A stretch of DNA of 25,981 nt from an uncultured Mailhella sp. (GCA_910579055.1 CAJTSU010000035.1:1-25981), one strand, 5' to 3'. Shown: positions 1 through 8,598, counted from the first letter of the stretch. The notes: generated by a model not told the origin, from the sequence alone. Made by a program: numbers and translations.

Positions 1-144
1 AACCTGCGCGCCAGAACATAGGATCCTGGCTGGCAGATACTTTCAATCGCAAAACACTCTAGAATAATTTCATCACCACGAGGCTGCTGACGTTGTCAAC
101 AGCCCCGAAAATTGCAAGCAGGTCGCGGCTTTGCCGCATAAGGT

Positions 145-208
145 TCGTACTCCGCAATATTTCATGTTGCGGAGTACGAGCCGTCAGACGCAAGCCTGGC
201 GCGGCGGC
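145..208. repeat. Hairpin-plus-tail intergenic repeat, copy A
   Basis: A perfect 13-bp stem (145-157 with 167-179, 9-nt loop) is followed by a GC-rich tail. The block 168-208 matches 23056-23096 at 35 of 41 positions with no gap, and both copies carry a hairpin at the same place. The rest of 1-263 holds no convincing gene. It does contain two more small hairpins: 82-104 (GGCTG and TGAC arms with their complements) and 125-137 (GCGGC-TTT-GCCGC). The left part may be the 3' region of a gene outside the window. Confidence 0.75.
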
Positions 209-220
209 GCAAACTCCGTG

Positions 221-238
221 AAGCGGGGGTTGTCATCA
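221..238 (+). repeat. AAGCGG-N3-TTGTCATCA intergenic motif, copy 1
   Basis: The motif AAGCGG, three bases, then TTGTCATCA lies 26 nt beyond the stop of the leftward activator gene. Close copies occur at 17939-17956 and 18817-18833. A short stem (CTCCG with CGGGG, one G-U pair) sits just before TTGTCATCA, so it may belong to a terminator-like element. Confidence 0.5.
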
Positions 239-263
239 GTCTGGCAGTATTCAATGTTATTGG

Positions 264-3200
264 TTATGAGGAAGAACGCAGACCGTATTCCCGAAGGCGG
301 GCGTACAGCGTGGAGCGGTTCATTTTCAGAATCGCAAGCGCGCCGGATTTCCCATTAATTCTGCCGTTGGTCATGGCAAGAATCATGCGGATATAACGTT
401 CCTCCAGTTCCACCAGACTGGGAAACCCCTTCATGCAATCGTCAGCGGCGTGCTCCGCGTCCGTTTTTTCCACAACGGCATGCGCCGCAGCCCGGCGGGC
501 ATCCTGGGGAATATTCACGACTTGTCCGCCGGAAAGAAGCACGGATTCCTCAATGACGTTCTTCAGTTCACGCACATTTCCCGGCCAGGAATAACCGAGT
601 ATTTTCTGAAAATTCTCCTGCGAAAATTTGGGCACACAGACCCGCCCGTGCCGATGAGCAAAGTAGTGCAGATAGTAGAAGGACAACGCGCTGATATCCT
701 CCTTGCGCTCCCGGAGAGGGGGAACGTTCACTACTATGCTGCTGATGCGAAAATACAGGTCGCGACGGAATCTCCCGCTTTCCACGGCTTCATTCAGGGA
801 ACGGTTGGAGGCCGTCACGAGTCGGAAATCCACACTGACGGGGCGTGTGCCCCCCACCCGATAAAACATCCTGTTTTCCAGCACCCGCAAAAGCGAGGCT
901 TGAACTTCCGGCGAACATTCGGTGATTTCGTCCAGAAAGAGCGTTCCCTTGTCCGCCGTTTCGATAAGGCCGGGCTTGGCATTCTGTGCCCCGGTGAAGG
1001 CTCCCTTTTCATGACCGAAAAGTTCACTGGTCAGAAGTTCACCCGACAAGCCCGCCATGTTCAGACAGACGAATTCCCCCATACGCCCGCTGTTCTCATG
1101 CAGCCGCCGCGCTATGAGATCCTTGCCCGATCCTGATTCACCGGAAATGAATACCGACGCATCGGTATCCGCAATGAGATCAACCCGATCAAGCACGTCT
1201 TTCATTCCGGGCGAAATATAAATGATTTCCTTCCGCCCGCTGTTCGACGCGGGGCCTTCCCTGCGGGCGGAAAGCCGGGGCATGCTGTTTCTGGTTATGG
1301 CCGCTCCGGCAAGCTTGCCGAGTTCTTTGAGCAGTTCTGTACTGATGACATAGCGCACCACAGAATCCGTGAGATGGTCATGACACAGCACATAAAAACC
1401 GCCGCTGAGGGATTCCACGGGAATGCCCACCACCATGCGCCCGCCGTCTTCCGGATACCGGTAGTCAAACACCTTATCCATGATCTGGGGCGTTCCTTCA
1501 CGAACCAGCCGGGCAAACTCCTGCAATGCGGGCAGGTTGCTGTCACCGTCGGCAGCGTCGTCCGTTCCCACGGAGGCGATAAGATGCGGCGCGTCATTCT
1601 CGCCGCCCATGAAAAAGAGAAAGCCGTGCAAGGCCCCGAGGACATGGCAGGAGGACATGACAAGATTGATGGCAAAGGTGGAAAAGGTCGGTGAAGAAGG
1701 AATGGCTGAAAGATTCTCGCGATACCTGCGGAGAATGGCTTCCGCCGTAAAACCGTCCCTGCCGGAATTGCGCAGGCTTTCCGGAATCAACTCCTCCAGC
1801 TCTGCGGACCACATGTAAAACAATTGCTCGTGGTGCGGCCAGGCGTACAGGGCATACAGGTACGCCGTTTTCCGCTTTCCCCGGCGAACGGCCAGACGCG
1901 CGGCGCTCAGATAGCTCTTGGAAAGCTCAAAGGCACTCACGTTCTGCAACGTATCTATGCTGAGCCGATAACAGCGTTCCGCCTTGTCGGGCTCCTCTTC
2001 CATGATCAGATCTCCCTGAAGACGCAGCGCAATCCCGCGCAGCAGCGTGTTCGGCCCGTGAAGACAGCGCTCCATCTCCTCTTCCAGAGAATAACAGGGC
2101 AGGGGCGGGTATCCTGCCTTATGAAAAAGCGCCAGAAGCTCCAGCAGTACGCAGCTCAAATAGAGCGGACGATTATACTGCTGGTTCCGGGACTCCTCAA
2201 GCGCGGAACGCAGAACACGGTAAGCATTCTCAAGATTGCCGCGCAGCAGATGATAATAGGCAAGCTGTCTGCTGTTGCTTATCCAGCTGACGATGTCGTG
2301 ACTCGGCGAAATGCCGAACTGCGCCGTGTCAAGATGCTCCAGAGCCGCGTCCAGCTTGCCGGTACGCAGAAGACATCCGGCCAGCTGGCCGCGGATGGTT
2401 CGAGCCAGCTGATTATCACTGCGCGGCGCGTACTTGCGCAGACGAGACTGCAGCTGATGCTCGGCAAATTCAAACATGCCGAGATTGAATGCGGAAAAAC
2501 ATACATGGCGCAGACAGAACAGTTCCATGATGTCCTCGTGCCCCTGCACCATCTGATCCAGGGCCAGATGAAACTGACGCAGAGCCTCGGAGTACGCTCC
2601 TTCCATGAAGGCGTATATGCCCAGAAAAGGCGCGGCATGAAGAATTTCTTCCGCATCATCAAGAGCGAGCAGAACCTCCCTGCCGTGACGCATGAGTTGA
2701 TGACAGCGCAGATTATTATGCCCCGCATGATTGCACATATTCATCGCTCCGATGAGCAGTTCCGCCAGAGCCTCCTGACGCTGGTTCCCCAGAATGTGCA
2801 TGAACCCGCGGGCGCGGAAGAACACGAGCGCCGGTCGGGGCACATGGCATCCGGCCGTAATGGCCAGCTTGAAAAAGCCAAGGCACATGTTCATGTATCG
2901 TCGGGCCGCCGCAGCGTCATGCGGTGCCACGGGAGCATTGAGAAGTGTCCGCATGGACAGCAGTGTCAGGGTATTGATGGTGGCGGGAGCGACGTCATGC
3001 TTGAGCCGCGTGGCCGTGTCGATGAGAAATTCCACAGCCTCGATTTCCCGGCCGAAAGCGGCAAGGCGAAGGCAGCCAAAAAATTTGTCCGTATCCTCGG
3101 GAAGCCTGGAAAACAGCGCAGCGGCTCCCGGAACGGCGCAAACGGCATGTGAAAGACTCATCCTTCCCGGAAGTTCCCGGCTGTCCTGGCCGCCAAAGGG

Positions 3201-3338
3201 AAAATTCTGAATCCAGACGGCTTCAGCCGTCCCGGTCATTTCCATCAGGACGGATATGGAAGGAACCGCTCCGAAAAGCGCTCTGCATACATCATGAACC
3301 GTGCCTGAGTGACGCCGGACAAGTTCTTCAACGGTCAT
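264..3338 (-). CDS. Sigma-54-dependent transcriptional activator with TPR-like sensor region and GAF domain
   Basis: This 1024-aa enhancer-binding protein is predicted to drive the divergent operon that starts at 3600. Residues about 85-540 form a helical, TPR-like array with recurring A/L/Y patterns. Residues about 545-680 resemble a GAF domain. The AAA+ motor follows, with Walker A GESGSGKD (733-740), the sigma-54 contact loop GAFTGA (779-784) and Walker B GTLFLDE (798-804). A Fis-type helix-turn-helix lies near 990-1020. There is no receiver domain, so activation is probably by a ligand or protein sensed through the GAF or TPR parts (inference). The ATG at 3336-3338 has GGAGG five bases upstream. 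Two palindromes and a -24/-12 promoter in the 261-bp spacer are its likely targets. Typical NtrC-type activators are about 450-650 aa, so the roughly 540-residue N-terminal array is unusual. The family call is firm; the signal is unknown. Confidence 0.93.
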   Translation of the reverse strand: MTVEELVRRHSGTVHDVCRALFGAVPSISVLMEMTGTAEAVWIQNFPFGGQDSRELPGRMSLSHAVCAVPGAAALFSRLPEDTDKFFGCLRLAAFGREIEAVEFLIDTATRLKHDVAPATINTLTLLSMRTLLNAPVAPHDAAAARRYMNMCLGFFKLAITAGCHVPRPALVFFRARGFMHILGNQRQEALAELLIGAMNMCNHAGHNNLRCHQLMRHGREVLLALDDAEEILHAAPFLGIYAFMEGAYSEALRQFHLALDQMVQGHEDIMELFCLRHVCFSAFNLGMFEFAEHQLQSRLRKYAPRSDNQLARTIRGQLAGCLLRTGKLDAALEHLDTAQFGISPSHDIVSWISNSRQLAYYHLLRGNLENAYRVLRSALEESRNQQYNRPLYLSCVLLELLALFHKAGYPPLPCYSLEEEMERCLHGPNTLLRGIALRLQGDLIMEEEPDKAERCYRLSIDTLQNVSAFELSKSYLSAARLAVRRGKRKTAYLYALYAWPHHEQLFYMWSAELEELIPESLRNSGRDGFTAEAILRRYRENLSAIPSSPTFSTFAINLVMSSCHVLGALHGFLFFMGGENDAPHLIASVGTDDAADGDSNLPALQEFARLVREGTPQIMDKVFDYRYPEDGGRMVVGIPVESLSGGFYVLCHDHLTDSVVRYVISTELLKELGKLAGAAITRNSMPRLSARREGPASNSGRKEIIYISPGMKDVLDRVDLIADTDASVFISGESGSGKDLIARRLHENSGRMGEFVCLNMAGLSGELLTSELFGHEKGAFTGAQNAKPGLIETADKGTLFLDEITECSPEVQASLLRVLENRMFYRVGGTRPVSVDFRLVTASNRSLNEAVESGRFRRDLYFRISSIVVNVPPLRERKEDISALSFYYLHYFAHRHGRVCVPKFSQENFQKILGYSWPGNVRELKNVIEESVLLSGGQVVNIPQDARRAAAHAVVEKTDAEHAADDCMKGFPSLVELEERYIRMILAMTNGRINGKSGALAILKMNRSTLYARLREYGLRSSS

Positions 3339-3408
3339 GCCGCCTCCGCAAAAGAGAGAGGAATACTATATGGTTGTCAGTCAAAATAAACAGTAGCGCA
3401 AAAATAAA

Positions 3409-3425
3409 TGTATGAAAAGCATACA
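3409..3425. promoter_or_regulatory. Upstream activator site 1 (TGTATG-N5-CATACA)
   Basis: A perfect 6-bp dyad, TGTATG AAAAG CATACA. Its centre lies about 128 bp upstream of the predicted start of the operon transcript and about 79 bp upstream of the activator's own start codon. It is the better of two copies and could serve both activation of the operon and autoregulation of the divergent regulator (inference). Confidence 0.72.
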
Positions 3426-3438
3426 AAAAATGAAAAAT

Positions 3439-3455
3439 TATATGAATTTCATACA
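3439..3455. promoter_or_regulatory. Upstream activator site 2 (TATATG-N5-CATACA)
   Basis: The second copy of the dyad has one change in its left arm. Its centre is 30 bp from that of site 1, about three helical turns, so both sites would face the same side of the DNA. It lies about 98 bp upstream of the predicted transcript start, a normal distance for a sigma-54 enhancer. Confidence 0.7.
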
Positions 3456-3518
3456 TTTTCTTTCCCCCTTTTCTACTTTTCTTCAAGAAGTGAAAAGAAA
3501 ATAACAGGATAGAAAAAC

Positions 3519-3534
3519 TGGTACGATCCTTGCT
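3519..3534 (+). promoter_or_regulatory. Sigma-54 (-24/-12) promoter of the oxidoreductase-TRAP operon
   Basis: The sequence TGGTACGATCCTTGCT matches the RpoN consensus TGGCACG-N4-TTGCA/T at every key base except one C-to-T change. GG is at 3520-3521 and GC at 3532-3533, with the required 10-bp spacing between them. Transcription would start near 3545, giving a leader of about 55 nt. The adjacent divergent sigma-54 activator and the paired upstream palindromes support the call. Confidence 0.88.
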
Positions 3535-3599
3535 GTTTCTCCCGATACCGGACGGTCGAATGTGAGCCGGGCGGAAAATCGTTTGTAAAGGAGAACAGC

Positions 3600-5258
3600 A
3601 TGATCAACTCGATCGATCCCGCGGCATGTACCGGGTGCGGCACATGCATAAAAACATGCCCGCTGGACGTATTCCGGCTGTCTACCCGTCAGAAGGAAAT
3701 TTCTCCCTGTATGGCTGCCTGCCCAGCCGGGGTGGAGATCCGTCACAACAACTATCTGATCCAGCAGGGGCGGGTGGATGAGGCAATGGAGAACTTCAGG
3801 CGCGCCAACCCATTCCCGGCCATCACCGGCCGAGTGTGCTTTCACCCCTGTGAAAGCAAATGCGCCCGCGCCAATGTGGATGCCGCCGTCAATATCAATG
3901 CATTGGAACAGTTCATGGGCGACTTTTCCGCAGAACAGGACGAGGCTCCGTTCGTGCTCAGGCACTTGGAAAAGGTGGCTGTTGTCGGCGCCGGGCCTGC
4001 CGGACTGTCGTGCGCGTACTACATGGCTTCCAAAGGGTATGCTGTGACGGTGTATGAGGCCATGCCGGAAGCCGGCGGGATGCTGCGCTACGGCATACCG
4101 GCCTACCGCCTGCCGGATCAGGTGGTGCTTGCCCAGGTTGAACGCCTTGAACGCATGGGCGTCACGTTCTTTTATAATACCCGCATCGGCACCCATGCCG
4201 ACATTTCCCTTTCCGAGCTGAAAAAACGCGGATACAAGGCTACTTTCCTTGCTCCCGGCACTACCGTGAGCCGCAGGGTTGAACTGGAAGGCGCCTCGCT
4301 TCCCGGCGTGTTCTGGGGCCTGGAGTTTCTGCGTTCCATCCGCTCCGGGGAAGCGCCGGCGCTGCACGGCCGGGTCATCGTGGTCGGCGGCGGCGACGTG
4401 GCCGTGGATGCCGCCCTTTCGGCCGTGAACCTGGGGGCCGCGGAAGTGCACATGGTATGCCTTGAGGACGCAGGGCACATGCCCGCGTATCCCCATAACC
4501 AGGCCGACGCCGAAGAAGAAGGCATTCAGATTCACCACAGTTTCGGCCCGGCCCGCATTCTGGGCCCGGATCGCGTCACAGGCATGGAATTTGCGCGCTG
4601 CCTTTCGGTCATGAACGCGGAAGGCCGCTTCGCTCCGACCTTCGACAACGCCGATACACTGACGCTGGATGCGGACGCCGTGATTTTTGCCATCGGACAG
4701 GCAACCGAACTGGAAGGCTTTTCCCGCGACGTTCCGGTAGAGCGCGGCCGTTTCAAGGCGGATCCCGTCACCTTCGCCACGCCGGTATGGGGCATTTTCG
4801 CGGCCGGAGATGCCGTCACAGGCCCGGCCTCCGTGGTGCAGGCCATTGCCGGAGGGCGCGAAGCCGCGGAATCCATGGACCGTATGCTCACAGGCAGCGA
4901 CATGGCCGCCCGACGGGGCGAAAAGGCTCCCGTGGTACCGGAGGACAGGCTGCCCGGTAAAAACATCCCGACGCTTCCGCGCCACGAACGCCGGCCCGGA
5001 ACATCGGCAAAGCCGTTTGCGGAAAGAAAGCAGGGGCTGGAGCTTGAAGTCTCCTTCAGCGAGGCGCTGCGCTGCATGACCTGCGGCAGTAAATCCGTGG
5101 TCACCTATACCGACGACTGCATGACCTGCTTCAACTGCGAACTGCACTGCCCGAGCGACGCGATCTATGTTCATCCCTTCAAGGAACGCTTTGTCAGAAC
5201 GCTCGACCAGATCGAACCCGCTCATGAAGGAAAGGAGATGGATCATGTCCGGAAATAA
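3600..5258 (+). CDS. GltD-like FAD/NAD(P)-dependent oxidoreductase with N- and C-terminal ferredoxin-type clusters
   Basis: A 552-aa cytoplasmic electron-transfer flavoprotein of the glutamate synthase small subunit / NfnL / PreT family. An N-terminal ferredoxin-like motif has C10, C13, C16 and C20. The GltD iron-sulfur region follows with C37, C41, C80, C84 and C88. The FAD-binding GAGPAG loop is at 130-135, the NAD(P) loop GGGDVAVD at 263-270, and the AAGDA FAD-closing motif at 401-405. The C-terminus adds C492, C495 and a C507-x2-C510-x2-C513-x3-C517 cluster. GltD itself is about 450-490 aa, so both ferredoxin ends are extensions. AAGGAG lies six bases before the ATG. The gene overlaps the next by 14 bp, so the two are probably coupled and this protein likely passes electrons between NAD(P)H or ferredoxin and the neighbouring flavoprotein (inference). 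No gltB-like large subunit is present, so glutamate synthase is unlikely. Confidence 0.88.
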   Translation: MINSIDPAACTGCGTCIKTCPLDVFRLSTRQKEISPCMAACPAGVEIRHNNYLIQQGRVDEAMENFRRANPFPAITGRVCFHPCESKCARANVDAAVNINALEQFMGDFSAEQDEAPFVLRHLEKVAVVGAGPAGLSCAYYMASKGYAVTVYEAMPEAGGMLRYGIPAYRLPDQVVLAQVERLERMGVTFFYNTRIGTHADISLSELKKRGYKATFLAPGTTVSRRVELEGASLPGVFWGLEFLRSIRSGEAPALHGRVIVVGGGDVAVDAALSAVNLGAAEVHMVCLEDAGHMPAYPHNQADAEEEGIQIHHSFGPARILGPDRVTGMEFARCLSVMNAEGRFAPTFDNADTLTLDADAVIFAIGQATELEGFSRDVPVERGRFKADPVTFATPVWGIFAAGDAVTGPASVVQAIAGGREAAESMDRMLTGSDMAARRGEKAPVVPEDRLPGKNIPTLPRHERRPGTSAKPFAERKQGLELEVSFSEALRCMTCGSKSVVTYTDDCMTCFNCELHCPSDAIYVHPFKERFVRTLDQIEPAHEGKEMDHVRK

Positions 5259-6951
5259 CGGTTATGCATATTCCACAGACGTGCTGGTGATAGGCGGCGG
5301 TTTCAGCGGCATGTGGGCCGCCAAACGGGCCAGGGAATGCCGGCGCGATGTCCTCGTGGCGGACAAGGGCCCGCGTGACTGGGGCGGCCTGGGCGGTCTT
5401 TCCGGCGGCGACATGATCGTGAAGCAGCCGGACATGAAACTGGACGATCTGCTTGCCGACCTCGTCTACTACTACGACGGCCTTGCCGATCAGGAGATAC
5501 TCTCCAAAATCCTGAGCGACTCCTACGCGCGCTTTCAGGATTTCGAAAGCTGGGGACACAAGTTCAAACGCAATGAAAAGGGCGAACTCTGCTTCATTCC
5601 GCAGCGCGCTCTGGATCATATCCGCTACTATTACTATCATCCATACGGCATGGGCGGCATTGAAAAGGCCCGCCTTCTGAAGGAACACTGTCAGGAGCTG
5701 GGCGTCCGACGCATAGGGCGCACCGTCATTACCGACATCATTACCGACGGCAGCAAAGTTACCGGAGCCGTGGGCTTTCACACCCAGAGCGGCGTTCCCG
5801 TGTACATCCGAACCCGTGCCGTGGTACTCGCCACCAATACCGGAGGCTGGAAGCCTTCCTATCATCAGAACACACCGGCCGGCGAAGGCGTGTCCATTGC
5901 CTGGAACGCCGGTTGCGCCATACGCAATTTTGAATTCTGGAAGGTCTGGAATGTGCCGGTGGACTTTGCCTGGGAAGGTCAGACCGGACTTCTGCCCAAG
6001 GGGGCAAGGTTCCTCAACCGCAAGGGCGAGGACTTCATGCACAAGTACTCCCCCCGCTTCGGAGCCAAGGCCGACCCGCATTATAATACCAGAGGCATGA
6101 TTTGCGAAGTGCGGGCTGGCAACGGCCCCATCACGTTCGATTGCAGCCAGATGAAACCGGAAGACGTGGAAGTCATGCGCCCCACCGCCGGCTGGATGGG
6201 AATCAATGACCGCAAACTGCGTGAACTCGGCATAGACTTTTTCAGCCAGCAGCTCCAGTGGATGCCGCAGATCCGTCACACCTACGGCGGCATTGTGGCC
6301 GATCTGGACGGCGCGACAAGCGTTCCGGGTCTGTTTTCCGCCGGTCTGGCCCGCAACCCCGATCCCGGCGTCTACATGGGCGGCTGGGCCACCTGCATCA
6401 CGTCCACTACGGGATACAGCGCCGGTGAAGCCGCGGCGCATTACGCGGAGGGATGCGAGGAAGGAGCCTTCGACAGAGCGCTTGCCGAACACAAGGTTCG
6501 CGCCTACACCGATCTGCTGGGCAAGGACGGCATTCTGCCCAAGTCCATCATTTCCGACATGCGCGAAGTCATGAGCGCGCCCGACATTGCCCTCATGAAA
6601 ACGGGCAGAGGCCTGAGCCGCGGCCTCGAACATGTGGAACAGATCAAGGAAGAATTCGTTCCCAGGCTCGGCGCGTCGGACCCGCATCAGCTGGCCAAAC
6701 TGTTTGAAGCCACATCCACCGTTCTGGTCACCGAGCTGTGCCTGCGAGCCGCCATCATGCGCAAGGAATCCCGGGCCGGTCACTTCCGGGAGGATTATCC
6801 GGAACGCGACAATGAGCACTGGCTCAAGTGGATCGAACAGAAGCGGGAAGACGGCCGATGCAGGATATATACGGTTCCCGTTCCCTACGAACGCTACGCC
6901 ATCAAGCCGACACACTATTACATGGATAATTTCGTATGGCCCAAGGCCTGA
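5245..6951 (+). CDS. Fumarate reductase / AprA-like FAD-dependent oxidoreductase
   Basis: A 568-aa soluble flavoprotein of the SdhA/FrdA/NadB/AprA superfamily. The N-terminal FAD loop VIGGGFSG is at 15-22. Residues 281-290 (N-T-R-G-M-I-C-E-V-R) match the FrdA stretch that carries the catalytic arginine, here R283. H345-T-Y-G-G matches the substrate-binding histidine region, and PGLFSAG is at 361-367. The C-terminal ESR-x-GHFREDYPERD stretch (508-521) is the superfamily signature. There is no histidine at the covalent flavin position (the GGLGGLSGGD stretch), so FAD is probably non-covalent. The NRLG arginine that binds a substrate carboxylate in FrdA is replaced by a YMGGWATC stretch, so the substrate is probably not plain fumarate or succinate (inference). 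The ATG at 5245 is chosen for AAGGAG seven bases upstream and because the FAD motif follows at once; an in-frame start upstream at 5167 lies deep in the previous gene. No signal peptide or membrane anchor is seen. Confidence 0.88.
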   Translation: MSGNNGYAYSTDVLVIGGGFSGMWAAKRARECRRDVLVADKGPRDWGGLGGLSGGDMIVKQPDMKLDDLLADLVYYYDGLADQEILSKILSDSYARFQDFESWGHKFKRNEKGELCFIPQRALDHIRYYYYHPYGMGGIEKARLLKEHCQELGVRRIGRTVITDIITDGSKVTGAVGFHTQSGVPVYIRTRAVVLATNTGGWKPSYHQNTPAGEGVSIAWNAGCAIRNFEFWKVWNVPVDFAWEGQTGLLPKGARFLNRKGEDFMHKYSPRFGAKADPHYNTRGMICEVRAGNGPITFDCSQMKPEDVEVMRPTAGWMGINDRKLRELGIDFFSQQLQWMPQIRHTYGGIVADLDGATSVPGLFSAGLARNPDPGVYMGGWATCITSTTGYSAGEAAAHYAEGCEEGAFDRALAEHKVRAYTDLLGKDGILPKSIISDMREVMSAPDIALMKTGRGLSRGLEHVEQIKEEFVPRLGASDPHQLAKLFEATSTVLVTELCLRAAIMRKESRAGHFREDYPERDNEHWLKWIEQKREDGRCRIYTVPVPYERYAIKPTHYYMDNFVWPKA

Positions 6952-7024
6952 TACCCTGACAAACCATCAAGGGCTGAAGTCCGTTTCGCCCTTCCGAACC
7001 TCAACTCGAAACGAGGAGTAACGT

Positions 7025-8050
7025 ATGTTCTTTTCCGCTCGTCACGCCGTTGCCCTGGCAGCCGTCGCCCTGTTCGGGTTTTCCGCTCCGGCCGCTGCCG
7101 CGGAAGCGGTAACGCTGAAATTCGCCACGCAGAATACGGAAAACGCATGGACCACGGTTCACGGCATCAAACCCTGGATCGAACAGATTGAGAAGGATTC
7201 CAACGGCAGTATCAAAATAGATTTCTACGCCAACCAGACGCTGACCAAGGGCAACCAGGCATGGCAGGCCGTGCGCAAAGGCATTGCCGACATGTCATGG
7301 GTCACCATGGGGTCGTACCCCGGCATGAATCTGTTGATGGAAATCATCAATCAGCCCGGCATGGGCTTCGATACCGCCATGGAAGCGGTGGACAGGCTGT
7401 ATGCCATTACCGACAAGGTTCCGGCCGCGGCCAAACCCTTTTCCTCCAACAAAGTCCTCGCCATGTTTTCCGGTGATCCCGGTACCGGGGTTCTCATTTC
7501 CAAGACTCCCATCCGTACTCTGGAAGATCTGAAGGGCAAAAAGATCCGCTGCGCCGCCGGCGCGTATCTGGACATGCTGAAGGCCCTGGGGGCCTCTCCC
7601 GTGGTCATGCCCATGCCCGACTGCTATATGGCGCTGCAGAAAGGCACCATCGACGGCATTCTCGGCGACATCGACTCCTACCTGTCCTACCGGTTCTATG
7701 AAGTGGCCCGCTACGCCACGAACAATATTCCGCGCGGCTGCACGCTGTTCCTGATCATCATGAACGAACGTAGATACGCCTCGCTGCCCGACGCCGCCAA
7801 AAAGGCCATTGATGCGCATTCCGGCATCCCCGGCTCCAAAGAGCTCGCCGAAGCGTTCTCCTACAACCAGCGCAGTCTGTTCAAGGACGCCGAGGCCCGG
7901 GGCGCGGAAGTCATCCGCCTTTCCGACGAGGAAAACGCCCGCTGGACGAAGCTGCTGACGCCTCTGTGGGATGAATGGCTCAAAGCCTGTGCCGACAAGG
8001 GATATGAAAAGGAAGCTCCCGTCGTGTTGCGCATGATGCAGGGCAAATAG
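7025..8050 (+). CDS. dctP: TRAP transporter substrate-binding protein, DctP family
   Basis: A 341-aa periplasmic solute-binding protein. Residues 1-26 form a signal peptide with a hydrophobic core and an A-A-A cleavage region. The mature chain opens with the DctP pattern VTLKFATQNTENAW. R175, in GKKIRC, falls where DctP proteins place the arginine that grips a substrate carboxylate, and the GTIDGILGDIDS segment follows. GAGGAG lies six bases before the ATG. It follows the flavoprotein gene by 73 bp and precedes the two membrane subunits, so the imported molecule is probably an organic acid anion used by the two oxidoreductases (inference). The symbol reflects the family, not a proven C4-dicarboxylate substrate. 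Confidence 0.92.
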   Translation: MFFSARHAVALAAVALFGFSAPAAAAEAVTLKFATQNTENAWTTVHGIKPWIEQIEKDSNGSIKIDFYANQTLTKGNQAWQAVRKGIADMSWVTMGSYPGMNLLMEIINQPGMGFDTAMEAVDRLYAITDKVPAAAKPFSSNKVLAMFSGDPGTGVLISKTPIRTLEDLKGKKIRCAAGAYLDMLKALGASPVVMPMPDCYMALQKGTIDGILGDIDSYLSYRFYEVARYATNNIPRGCTLFLIIMNERRYASLPDAAKKAIDAHSGIPGSKELAEAFSYNQRSLFKDAEARGAEVIRLSDEENARWTKLLTPLWDEWLKACADKGYEKEAPVVLRMMQGK

Positions 8051-8069
8051 CATCGCCGAAAAACAATCC

Positions 8070-8095
8070 GACCGTGCCGTTGCGACGGCACGGTC
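8070..8095 (+). other. Intra-operon hairpin between binding-protein and membrane-subunit genes
   Basis: A perfect 11-bp stem with a TGCG loop (8070-8080 with 8085-8095) fills most of the 77-bp gap after the binding-protein gene. It has no T-tract, so it is more likely an mRNA 3'-end stabiliser or processing site than a full terminator. Such a hairpin would allow more binding protein than membrane subunits, as known for other binding-protein operons (inference). Confidence 0.6.
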
Positions 8096-8127
8096 CGCTT
8101 TGCCGTCAACAACCGGGGAAGGTGAAT

Positions 8128-8598
8128 ATGTATTCAAAAATCATACAGGTGCTTGTCAACATCATGATCGCATTATCCTGCGCCGCGCTCATGGCCATGA
8201 TGCTTCTGACCGCCATGGATGTGGGCATGCGCTACTTCTTCAACAGTCCGCTTGTCTGGTCCACGGAGCTTACGGAAATCTGCATGGGAATCATGGTTCC
8301 CGCATCTGTGGCATACTGCACGTTCAAAGGGGCCCATGTCTGCGTCGACCTCATCTATATTCATCTTCCCGATGTGATAAAGCGTATCGTGTATGTGCTT
8401 TCCGAGGCCATAGTCGTACTCGCCATGGGTATCATCACCTGGAAGAGCTTTGATCTTGTGGACGAACTGCTCGTCATGAACACCATCACGCCGGATCTTG
8501 GTCTTCCCATGTGGCCCATAGGCGTGTTCTTCATTTTTACCTTTGCGCTGACGACTGTCATTACCATGGGCAACATGATCAAGGGGGATCGGCAGTGA
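8128..8598 (+). CDS. dctQ: TRAP transporter small permease subunit, DctQ family
   Basis: A 156-aa inner-membrane protein with four hydrophobic segments, near residues 8-30, 47-66, 87-109 and 126-148. The stretch DVGMRYFFNSPLVWSTELTE after the first helix is the usual DctQ motif. DctQ forms the transport complex with DctM. The ATG at 8128 is chosen because GGGGAAGGTG precedes it; an in-frame upstream start at 8074 would add 18 arginine- and proline-rich residues and read through the intergenic hairpin. Its last four bases overlap the start of the large permease gene (GTGA), indicating translational coupling. Confidence 0.9.
   Translation: MYSKIIQVLVNIMIALSCAALMAMMLLTAMDVGMRYFFNSPLVWSTELTEICMGIMVPASVAYCTFKGAHVCVDLIYIHLPDVIKRIVYVLSEAIVVLAMGIITWKSFDLVDELLVMNTITPDLGLPMWPIGVFFIFTFALTTVITMGNMIKGDRQ

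Noticed and set aside
1824..3152. 442-codon plus-strand frame inside the activator gene
   Set aside because: It is opposite the TPR-like region of a well-supported gene and has no start signal or family features.
3600..5258. Annotation as glutamate synthase small subunit (gltD)
   Set aside because: There is no large subunit gene, ferredoxin domains are added at both ends, and the gene is coupled to a FrdA-like gene and transporter.
3483..6915. Two antisense open frames of 587 and 573 codons on the minus strand
   Set aside because: They mirror the oxidoreductase genes. Such frames arise from GC-rich third positions. They lack ribosome-binding sites and recognisable domains, and the sense proteins are clear.
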